Source of the DNA: JBBECE01 sp040881985
GTDB lineage: Bacteria; Pseudomonadota; Alphaproteobacteria; Rhizobiales; Devosiaceae
Direction: 5' to 3'
Length of the DNA: 64,000 nucleotides
NCBI GenBank assembly: GCA_040881985.1
Contig: JBBECE010000005.1
Location: 110,283-174,282 of the forward strand
Program-made: the position numbers and the translations under genes
Notes under the pieces: generated by a model
Database searches by the model: none
Told to the model about the DNA's origin: nothing
The model's input: the letters and a program-made list of their open reading frames with translations, nothing else
In this document: positions 52,502 through 59,631 of the stretch, piece after piece
How positions within the stretch are numbered: the first letter of the stretch is position 1
Layout of the letters: each line of letters starts with the position of its first letter

Positions 52502-52506
52502 ATTCT
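52486..52506. repeat. att-like direct repeat, distal copy
   Basis: Second copy of the tRNA-Lys 3' end segment, same orientation, core GGGCGCACCA (52492-52501). The sequence to its left is not tRNA-like. It abuts the pgi stop codon. Confidence 0.55.
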
Positions 52507-54146
52507 CATTTTCTCAGCTGACGCAGCCGCGCCAGGAGACCAAGCGTCGATGAATCATGTCCCGACGCCGGCGCCTCGCCTTTGACTTTCGCCAGGATCG
52601 CCTTGGCCAGCTGCTTGCCGAGCTCGACCCCCCACTGGTCGAACGAATTGATATTCCAGATCGTCCCCTGGACGAACACCTTGTGCTCGTAGAGCGCTAT
52701 CAGCATGCCGAGCATGTGCGGTGTCAGCTTCGGATAGAGGAGCGTGTTCGACGGGCGGTTGCCGGGAAAGAGTTTGTGCGGCGCAAGTTTGCGGATCGCC
52801 TCGGCGTTGAGCCCCGACGCCGCCAATTCCTGCACCACCTGTTCGGCGCTCTTGCCCAGCATCAACGCCTCCGACTGGGCGAAACAATTGGCGACGAGCT
52901 TGTCATGATGGACCGGCATGTTGTCGTGGCCGTTGGCGGCGACGAGAAAATCGCAGGGGATCACCGTCGTCCCCTGATGGATCAGCTGATAGAAGGCGTG
53001 CTGGCCGTTGGTCCCCGGCTCGCCCCAGATAATGGGGCCGGTGTTGCGGGTGACGCCGTTGCCGGACAAGGTCGCCGACTTGCCGTTCGACTCCATGTCC
53101 AACTGCTGCAGATAGGCCGCGAAGCGGGCTAGCCGCTGGTCGTAGGCGAGCACGGCATGGGTCGGGAAGTCCCAGATGTTGCGGTACCAGACTCCCAGAA
53201 GCGCCAGGATGACCGGCAGGTTTTTTTCGAGCGGCGTCGTCAGGAAATGGCTGTCCATCGCCGCCGCGCCGGCGAGGAATTTCTCGAAATTGTCGAAGCC
53301 GATGGCGATGACGACCGGCAGGCCGATCGCCGACCAGACCGAATAGCGGCCGCCGACCCAATCCCAGAATCCGAAAATGCGATCCGCCTCGATGCCGAAA
53401 GCGGCGCAGGCCGGGAGGTTCGTCGAGATCGCGGCGAAATGCACCCCGACCGAATGGTCGCCCAGCGCCTTGACCAGCCAGGCCCGCGCCGATTGGGCGT
53501 TGGTCATGGTCTCGTCGGTGGTGAAGGTTTTTGAAGCGACGGTGAACAGCGTCGTCGTCGCATCGAGCGGGGCGAGCGTTTCGGCGAGATCGGCGCCGTC
53601 GACATTCGAGACGAAATGCGCCCTGAGATTCCGCCGCCCATAGGGAGAGAGCGCCCGCGCCACCATCGCCGGGCCCAAATCAGAGCCGCCGATGCCGATA
53701 TTGACCACGTCGGTGAAGGGTTTTCCCGTCGCGCCGCGCGCCTTGCCGTCGCGGATCTGAGTGGAAAAAACCCGCATCCGCTCGAGCACCCGCCGCACCT
53801 CGGGCATGACATTCCGGCCGTCGACCGTGACCGGCCGGTCGCCCTGGTAGCGCAGCGCCATGTGCGACGCCGCGCGGTCCTCGGTTACGTTGACGGGCCT
53901 GCCCGCCCACATGGCATCGCGCCGCTCCTCGACGCCTGCGGCATGCGCCAGCTTGACGAGGGATTTCATGATGTCCTCGTCGATACGGTTTTTCGCGTAG
54001 TCGAGGAGGAGATCGCCGCAAGCGGCTGAAAACTTTTGGAATCGGCCCGGGTCGGTGGCGAATTGATCGCGCATGTGGACGCGCGCAAGGCGCTGGCGGT
54101 GCGCGCCGAGCGCCTCGAACAGCATCTCGACCGGATCGGTACTCAT
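52506..54146 (-). CDS. pgi: Glucose-6-phosphate isomerase
   Basis: Interconverts glucose 6-phosphate and fructose 6-phosphate. 546 residues, normal. Two SIS domains: VVNIGIGGSDLGPAMVARAL and FTVASKTFTTDETMTNAQSA, followed by FWDWVGGRYSVWSAIGLPVV (PGI signature 1) and ESNGKSATLSG. The C-terminal signature is FDQWGVELGKQLAKAIL. The ATG is at 54146 and the gene ends on the distal att-like repeat. Confidence 0.97.
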   Translation of the reverse strand: MSTDPVEMLFEALGAHRQRLARVHMRDQFATDPGRFQKFSAACGDLLLDYAKNRIDEDIMKSLVKLAHAAGVEERRDAMWAGRPVNVTEDRAASHMALRYQGDRPVTVDGRNVMPEVRRVLERMRVFSTQIRDGKARGATGKPFTDVVNIGIGGSDLGPAMVARALSPYGRRNLRAHFVSNVDGADLAETLAPLDATTTLFTVASKTFTTDETMTNAQSARAWLVKALGDHSVGVHFAAISTNLPACAAFGIEADRIFGFWDWVGGRYSVWSAIGLPVVIAIGFDNFEKFLAGAAAMDSHFLTTPLEKNLPVILALLGVWYRNIWDFPTHAVLAYDQRLARFAAYLQQLDMESNGKSATLSGNGVTRNTGPIIWGEPGTNGQHAFYQLIHQGTTVIPCDFLVAANGHDNMPVHHDKLVANCFAQSEALMLGKSAEQVVQELAASGLNAEAIRKLAPHKLFPGNRPSNTLLYPKLTPHMLGMLIALYEHKVFVQGTIWNINSFDQWGVELGKQLAKAILAKVKGEAPASGHDSSTLGLLARLRQLRK

Positions 54147-54245
54147 CGGAAAATCCCTCTTCAGACGGGCGGCGATCCGCCCGTGGCCCGCCTAGCCTCG
54201 CGCTCGCGGGCGCAATCTTCGACCGGGCCTTTGTCGATAGCAAGG

Positions 54246-54480
54246 CGCACGACCGTTCACCTCCCCCGGAAGGGGGGAGGTGGTGCCCCGCTTCCTTACC
54301 CTCATCGCCCCGCCAGCCCGCCGGCGCAAGGCCAGGAAAGCCCCGGCGATTTGCTCTCTCCCTCTCGTCATTCTCGCGCTTGACGCGAGAACCCATGCCG
54401 CCGCGCCGGAGGCACATGTTCCGGCCTGTTTGAGGCAATTCAGCTGGGTCCTCGGGTCGGGCCCGAGGATGACACGAGTA
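54246..54480. repeat. Cluster of palindromic (REP-like) elements between pgi and tgt
   Basis: Three hairpins: CACCTCCCCC/GGGGGAGGTG (54257-54281, 5-nt loop); TTCTCGCG-CTTGA-CGCGAGAA (54371-54391) followed by CCCATG; and TCCTCGGG-TCGGG-CCCGAGGA (54449-54469) followed by TGAC, in the opposite orientation. The last two have the same architecture as the elements at 14201 and 16201. The 336-bp spacer 54147-54482 holds no gene. Confidence 0.8.
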
Positions 54481-54482
54481 AG

Positions 54483-55610
54483 CTACCCCGCGACCAAATC
54501 CCCGCGTTCCCATCCCTCGCGCACTTCTGCGACATGGTCCTCGACCGTCCCCGCTTCGATCGCAGCCCGCAGCCCCGCCATAAGTTCCTGATAATAGGCG
54601 AGGTTGATCTGGCTGAGGATCATCGCCCCGAGCATCTCGTTGGCTTTGATCTGATGATGCAGATAGGCCCGCTGCCAGGTCCGCGCATTCTCGTTCGGCG
54701 ATTCTGCATCGAGCGGCCGCGCATCGTCGCGGTGGCGGGAATTCTTCAGGTTCACCACCCCGAAACGAGTATAGGCGTGGCCGTGCCGCCCGGCGCGCGT
54801 CGGATGGACGCAATCGAACATGTCGATGCCGCGCAGCACCGCGCCCACGAGATCGTCGGGCTTGCCTACCCCCATCAGATAGCGCGGCCTCCCCGTAGGC
54901 AGCATGGGCGCGGTATGCGCGATCGTCTCGAACATGGTCGCTTGCGGCTCGCCGACCGCTAGCCCGCCGATCGCATAGCCTTCGAAACCCATCGCCACCA
55001 GCGCCTCGGCCGACCGCGCCCGCAATCCGGGTTCGTCGCCTCCCTGGACGATGCCGAACAGCGCGCGCCCGTTCCCCGCACCGAATGTTTTTTTGGAGCG
55101 CTCCGCCCAAGCCAGCGACAGGTCCATCGCCCGCTTCAGTTCGGCGGGCTCCGCCGGAAGTTCGGTGCATTCGTCGAGCTGCATGACGATGTCGGCGCCG
55201 AGCAGCGTCTGGATCTCGATGCTGCGTTCCGGGGTCAAGCGATGTTCGCTGCCGTCGATATGCGAGCGAAACGTCACCCCGTCCTTGTCGAGCTTGCGCA
55301 GCGTCGACAGCGACATCACCTGAAAGCCGCCGGAATCGGTCAGGATCGGGCCGTCCCACCCCATGAAACGATGCAGCCCGCCCAGCGCCGCGACCTCTTC
55401 GGCGCCGGGCCGCAGCATCAGATGATAGGTGTTGCCGAGGAGGATTTCGGCGCCGAGCGCCTTGACCTCGGCCGGATAGAGCCCCTTCACCGCCCCCGCC
55501 GTGCCGACAGGCATGAACGCGGGCGTCTCGACCGTGCCGTGCGGGGTCATGATCCGTCCGCGCCGCGCCCCGGCATCGGTCTGGAGGAGCGTGAAGCCGA
55601 ACCCGTTCAT
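54483..55610 (-). CDS. tgt: tRNA-guanine transglycosylase, zinc-site cysteines not conserved
   Basis: Exchanges G34 for preQ1 in tRNAs with GUN anticodons, queuosine pathway. 375 residues. Active-site TDSGGFQVMSL (Asp92), IVMQLDEC, FGIVQGG and GIDMFDCVHPTRAGRHG are intact. In E. coli and Zymomonas enzymes a CxCxxC plus His binds structural zinc; here the corresponding stretch after RPLDAE reads SPNENARTW, so all three Cys are missing (Ser304, Asn306, Ala309) while RAYLHH remains. The gene overlaps queA by 4 bases. Confidence 0.94.
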   Translation of the reverse strand: MNGFGFTLLQTDAGARRGRIMTPHGTVETPAFMPVGTAGAVKGLYPAEVKALGAEILLGNTYHLMLRPGAEEVAALGGLHRFMGWDGPILTDSGGFQVMSLSTLRKLDKDGVTFRSHIDGSEHRLTPERSIEIQTLLGADIVMQLDECTELPAEPAELKRAMDLSLAWAERSKKTFGAGNGRALFGIVQGGDEPGLRARSAEALVAMGFEGYAIGGLAVGEPQATMFETIAHTAPMLPTGRPRYLMGVGKPDDLVGAVLRGIDMFDCVHPTRAGRHGHAYTRFGVVNLKNSRHRDDARPLDAESPNENARTWQRAYLHHQIKANEMLGAMILSQINLAYYQELMAGLRAAIEAGTVEDHVAEVREGWERGDLVAG

Positions 55611-56692
55611 CGCCCCTGCCCCGCCCTGAACAACAGGCTCGCGTCCCCATAGGAATAGAAGCGATAGCCCGCCTCGATCGCATGGCGATAGGCGCGCTGC
55701 ATGATCTCAAGTCCGCAGAACGCCGCGACCAGCATGAACAGCGTCGAGCGCGGCAGATGGAAATTGGTCATCAGCACGTCGACGACGCGAAAGTCGTAAC
55801 CGGGAGTGATGAAAATATCGGTCTCATCCGAAAATGCTTCTACCGTTCCATCGTCTTTTGCCGCCGCCTCCAAAAGCCTGAGCGATGTCGTGCCGACCGC
55901 GACGATCCTGCCGCCGCGCGCCCGCGTCCTGTTGACCGCCTCGGCGGTGGCTTCACTCAACTCGCCCCATTCGGGATGCATCTTGTGACCGCTCGTATCC
56001 TGCGCCCTGACCGGCAAAAACGTCCCCGCTCCCACATGCAGCGTCACCCGCGCGACCCCGATCCCTTTGCTCGCGATTCGCGCCAGCAGTTCATCGGTGA
56101 AATGCAGGCCGGCGGTCGGCGCCGCGATCGCGCCCTCGCGTTCGGCATAGACGGTCTGATAGTCGACGTCGTCCGCCGCCGTAACTGGTCGGCGCGCGCC
56201 GATATAGGGCGGCAGCGGCATCGCGCCATGCGCCCTGATCGCCTCGTCGAGCGCCGGACCGGCGAGATCGAAATCGAGCATCACTTCGCCCCCCTCTCCG
56301 ACGCTTCTGACCGTCGCGTCGAGTTGCGTCAGCGCGCAGGCGCGATCGACCGTCTCGCCGAAATTTATCCTGTCGCCCGGTTTCAGCCGCTTCGCCGGGC
56401 GTGCGAGCGATGCCCTGGCAGAAGTTCCCAGAATTCGCGTCAAGGTCCACAGAAGTTCCGTCGAATTGCCGTCTCGAACGCGCACCCCTTTCAGCGCCAC
56501 CGGCAGCACCTTGGTGTCGTTGATGACGAGTAAGTCATTGATATTCAACAGGTCCGGGAGGTCGAGGACGGTTTTGTCGGTCAGGCTCCCGTCGGCGCCG
56601 ACGACCAGCATCCTCGCGGAATCCCGCGGCCGGACGGGGTGCAAAGCGATCCGGTCTTCCGGCAACGTGAAATCGAAAAGGTCAACGCGCAC
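55607..56692 (-). CDS. queA: S-adenosylmethionine:tRNA ribosyltransferase-isomerase
   Basis: Adds the ribose part of SAM to preQ1-tRNA, giving epoxyqueuosine. 361 residues, normal. It starts MRVDLFDFTLPEDRIALHPV with the conserved ARMLVVG, and contains PPYIGARRP, VYAEREGAIAAPTAGLHFTD, RVTLHVGAGTFLPVRAQD and MTNFHLPRSTLFMLVAAFCG. Overlaps tgt (ATGA), so queA-tgt is one operon. Confidence 0.97.
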   Translation of the reverse strand: MRVDLFDFTLPEDRIALHPVRPRDSARMLVVGADGSLTDKTVLDLPDLLNINDLLVINDTKVLPVALKGVRVRDGNSTELLWTLTRILGTSARASLARPAKRLKPGDRINFGETVDRACALTQLDATVRSVGEGGEVMLDFDLAGPALDEAIRAHGAMPLPPYIGARRPVTAADDVDYQTVYAEREGAIAAPTAGLHFTDELLARIASKGIGVARVTLHVGAGTFLPVRAQDTSGHKMHPEWGELSEATAEAVNRTRARGGRIVAVGTTSLRLLEAAAKDDGTVEAFSDETDIFITPGYDFRVVDVLMTNFHLPRSTLFMLVAAFCGLEIMQRAYRHAIEAGYRFYSYGDASLLFRAGQGR

Positions 56693-56712
56693 AGGCGTTT
56701 GGACGGGTTTTC

Positions 56713-57186
56713 TCAGGCGTCGACGGCGACCCGCATGGTGACGATCCGGTCGGGGGCGCGGGGCGGTTCGCCGCGGGCGAGCGCGTCGATTGACTCCATT
56801 CCTTCAATGACTTGCCCCCAAACGGTGTATTGCCCGTCAAGAAAAGTCGCGTCGTCGAAGACGATGAAAAACTGCGAATTCGCCGAATTCGCGTCGGCGG
56901 TCCGCGCCATCGAGCAAACTCCGCGTAAGTGCTTGGTTTTGCTGAATTCCGCCTTCAGGTTCGACTTCTTCGAGCCGCCGCGGCCGGTGCCGGTCGGATC
57001 GCCCGTCTGCGCCATGAAACCCTCGATCACCCGGTGAAACACGACCCCGTCGTAGAATTTTTCACGGGCCAATTCCTTCAGGCGCGCCGCATGTTTCGGG
57101 GCGAGATCGAGCCTGAGTTCGATTACGACCGAGCCCTGCGAGGTCTCGAGGAGCAGCGTGTTCTCGGGGTCTTTAGCTTGCGTCAT
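56713..57186 (-). CDS. Cyclophilin-type peptidyl-prolyl isomerase, cytoplasmic
   Basis: 157 residues from the ATG at 57186. The cyclophilin motifs are FYDGVVFHRVIEGFMAQTGD, MARTADANSANSQFFIVFDD and YTVWGQVIEGMESIDAL. No signal peptide, so it folds proteins in the cytoplasm. It follows a membrane-anchored paralogue 10 bases upstream; the order coaD-ppi-ppi-queA-tgt suggests one transcript. Confidence 0.94.
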   Translation of the reverse strand: MTQAKDPENTLLLETSQGSVVIELRLDLAPKHAARLKELAREKFYDGVVFHRVIEGFMAQTGDPTGTGRGGSKKSNLKAEFSKTKHLRGVCSMARTADANSANSQFFIVFDDATFLDGQYTVWGQVIEGMESIDALARGEPPRAPDRIVTMRVAVDA

Positions 57187-57196
57187 AGCGGAGTTC

Positions 57197-57790
57197 CTAT
57201 TCTTCACCAGCAACAGTCAGCGAGACGATCCAGTCCGGTTCGGCGACCATACCGTTGGCGCCTGGATCTCCCTTCTTTATCGCATCGACGAATTCCATGC
57301 CCGCGACTACGGTGCCGAACACCGTGTATTGGCCGTTGAGGTGCGGCGCGTCAGCAAGGGTGATGAAAAACTGCGAGTTGGCGCTGCCGGGGTCCGTGGC
57401 GCGGGCCATGCCGAGGGTGCCGCGCGCGAACGGCGCGCCGGAAAATTCGGCAGCGAGGTCGGGCAGGTCCGACCCGCCGGTGCCGGTGCCGGTCGGGTCA
57501 CCGGTTTGCGCCATGAAACCGGCGATCACCCGGTGAAAGACAATCCCGTCGAAAAAGCCCCGCCGCGCCAGCGTGACGATCCGCTCGACATGGTTGGGTG
57601 CGAGGTCGGGCCGCAGCTCGATGTTGACGATACCGTCCTTGAGTTTGAGCAGGAGATGCGGACGCGCCCCGGCGATGGTGCCTTGGACGAAGTCGGGCGA
57701 GCGCCAGAGGATCGCGGCAGCGAAGACTGCAACGAACAGCAGCACGAGAACGCCGATCAGGCGGACCGAACGCGGCGTGATTTGGGTCAT
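57197..57790 (-). CDS. Cyclophilin-type peptidyl-prolyl isomerase, membrane-anchored or exported
   Basis: 197 residues. An N-terminal hydrophobic segment (RLIGVLVLLFVAVFAAAILW) acts as signal or anchor, placing the cyclophilin domain in the periplasm. Motifs: FFDGIVFHRVIAGFMAQTGD, MARATDPGSANSQFFITLAD and YTVFGTVVAGMEFVDAI. Paralogue of the next gene. Its ATG overlaps the coaD stop by 4 bases. Confidence 0.93.
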   Translation of the reverse strand: MTQITPRSVRLIGVLVLLFVAVFAAAILWRSPDFVQGTIAGARPHLLLKLKDGIVNIELRPDLAPNHVERIVTLARRGFFDGIVFHRVIAGFMAQTGDPTGTGTGGSDLPDLAAEFSGAPFARGTLGMARATDPGSANSQFFITLADAPHLNGQYTVFGTVVAGMEFVDAIKKGDPGANGMVAEPDWIVSLTVAGEE

Positions 57791-58278
57791 TTATCGGCGA
57801 GCGCCTTGAGGACGACGTGCGGGACGAAAGGTGAGATGTCGCCGCCCAGATGGGCGATCTGCCGGACAAGGCTCGCCGAGATGTGGCGCACATGCGGGCT
57901 CGCCGGCACGAAGACGGTTTGCAGGTCCGGCGCCATTTGCGAATTCATCCCGACCATCTGCATTTCGTAATTGTAGTCGGTGGTATCGCGCAGGCCGCGA
58001 ATGATGATGTCGGCGCCGGCCTGCCGGCAAGCCTGCACCATCAGCCCGTCGAAATCGACGAACGAGATCGGCACCCCGGTGCGGGCCGCGATCGTCCCAG
58101 CAGTTTGCTGCAGCAACGTCAGCCGCAACGCGTCGGAGAGCAGGGGGGTCTTGCGTTCGCTGACGCCGACCCCGACGACGAGCCGGTCGACCAGCCGGCA
58201 GGCGCGTTCGATGACGTCGAGATGGCCGTTGGTGATCGGGTCAAACGAGCCCGGATAAAAGCCGACGCGGTCCGACAT
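57787..58278 (-). CDS. coaD: Phosphopantetheine adenylyltransferase
   Basis: Fourth step of coenzyme A synthesis: 4'-phosphopantetheine plus ATP to dephospho-CoA. 163 residues, normal. VGFYPGSFDPITNGHLDVIE carries the nucleotidyl-transferase TxGH-type motif (TNGH), and RGLRDTTDYNYEMQMVGMNS the second signature; HVRHISASLVRQIA is the C-terminal ISSTxxR equivalent. First gene of the minus-strand coaD-ppi-ppi-queA-tgt set. Confidence 0.97.
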   Translation of the reverse strand: MSDRVGFYPGSFDPITNGHLDVIERACRLVDRLVVGVGVSERKTPLLSDALRLTLLQQTAGTIAARTGVPISFVDFDGLMVQACRQAGADIIIRGLRDTTDYNYEMQMVGMNSQMAPDLQTVFVPASPHVRHISASLVRQIAHLGGDISPFVPHVVLKALADK

Positions 58279-58305
58279 GGGCGCTCCGTTTCGGGCCGGG
58301 TTGTG

Positions 58306-58926
58306 TCATGCCTTAGTCTGCAGCGCAAGCCAGACCCCGCCCACTAACAAGATCGCCCCGCCAGCCCGGTTGAGGCCGGTGGCGAGCCGGTCGGTGAGGA
58401 GTTCGCGGGCCCGCGCCGCAAGCAGCACATAGGTCGCGTCGGAGACGAGCGCGGTCGCCATGGCGAGCAGCCCGAAGAACAGCGCCTGTGGCAAAGCCGG
58501 ATGGGCGGCATCGACGAAGCCGGGCAGGAACGCCCCGAAAAACAGCAGCGCCTTCGGATTGGACCAGATCAGCAGGAATCCGGTCGGCACGGCGTGCCAC
58601 GGGCTCGCCCTGGTCACGGCCTGCCCCTTCCCGAAGGAGATGCGGTTCAGCAGCATTAGGGCGCCGCGCCAGATAAGATACGCAGCCCCGGCGAGCTTGA
58701 TCCAGTCGAAGGCGAAGCCGACAAAGCGGTTGACGGCGGTGAGACCGAGCCCGACGACGAGCACCATCGTCAGCCTCCCGAGCTGCGCGCCGAGTTCCAT
58801 CGCGAACGCGGCGCGGGCGCTTCGGCTGAGCGAGGTCGCGACGAGCGCGGTGACCATCGGGCCGGGCACCACCATGACGGCGAGCGCCGCCAAGAGGAAC
58901 CCGAGGATCACCGCGGCGTCCTGCAC
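58306..58926 (-). CDS. LysE-family exporter (copy 1)
   Basis: 206 residues, six membrane segments, LysE/RhtB family of amino-acid exporters. GPMVTALVATSLSRSARAAF near the N-terminus carries the Gly-Pro family motif; FLLIWSNPKALLFFGAFLPG is the second hallmark. The substrate is not predictable. A paralogue lies 9 bases upstream on the same strand, so this is a tandem duplication. Confidence 0.92.
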   Translation of the reverse strand: MQDAAVILGFLLAALAVMVVPGPMVTALVATSLSRSARAAFAMELGAQLGRLTMVLVVGLGLTAVNRFVGFAFDWIKLAGAAYLIWRGALMLLNRISFGKGQAVTRASPWHAVPTGFLLIWSNPKALLFFGAFLPGFVDAAHPALPQALFFGLLAMATALVSDATYVLLAARARELLTDRLATGLNRAGGAILLVGGVWLALQTKA

Positions 58927-58935
58927 GGATGCGCG

Positions 58936-59556
58936 TCAGTTCTTGCGCAGGAGCGCTAGCCACACCCCGCCCGCCATCAGGATGATGCCCGAGATTCGGC
59001 TTACCAGCCGGACGCGCGCGGCGCTGATCGTACGGCGGGCGCCCCCGGCGAGGATCGCGTAGAGGCTGTCGGTCAGGGTCGCGACGGCCATGACGATCAA
59101 GCCGAGCTCCATGATCTGCGGGAAGGCCGACGCGTCGAGCCGGACGAATTGCGGCAGGAACGCCCCGAGAAACAGCAGCGTCTTCGGGTTGGACCAGTTG
59201 ACGAGCGCGCCCTCAATCACATAGCGCCAGGCCGGCCGCGCCGGTGCCGCCTGGTCGAGTTGCAGGCGACCCGAAGCGTTGAACATCCGCCAGCCGATCC
59301 AGACTAGGTAAAGCGCGCCCGCGAGCTTGATCCAAACGAACGCTTCCCCGATCAGCGCCACGACCGCCTCGAGACCGAGGGCGACGATGAGCACCATCGT
59401 GAGCATCGAGATTTCGGTGCCGAGGATGGTCAGGAGGCCAGCGGCGGTGCCGCGCGAGAGCGAATTGGCGACGACGACCGTCACCGAGGGTCCGGGGACG
59501 ATCGAAAAGACAAAACAGGCGGCGATGTAGGTCAGAAGGGTCGCGGGATCAAGCAT
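58936..59556 (-). CDS. LysE-family exporter (copy 2)
   Basis: 206 residues from the ATG at 59556. It has the same motifs as its neighbour: VPGPSVTVVVANSLSRGTAA and GALVNWSNPKTLLFLGAFLP, and the same C-terminal ending pattern GGVWLALLRKN/GGVWLALQTKA. The two probably arose by duplication and may export different substrates or form a heteromer. Lies between gyrA and copy 1 on the minus strand. Confidence 0.92.
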   Translation of the reverse strand: MLDPATLLTYIAACFVFSIVPGPSVTVVVANSLSRGTAAGLLTILGTEISMLTMVLIVALGLEAVVALIGEAFVWIKLAGALYLVWIGWRMFNASGRLQLDQAAPARPAWRYVIEGALVNWSNPKTLLFLGAFLPQFVRLDASAFPQIMELGLIVMAVATLTDSLYAILAGGARRTISAARVRLVSRISGIILMAGGVWLALLRKN

Positions 59557-59631
59557 GGGACGCCTGCGGCGGAATGGGGCAGCAAGCCTCAAACCGCAGG
59601 CCGGCGCAAGCGCCACGTTGCAGCCCCCGGC

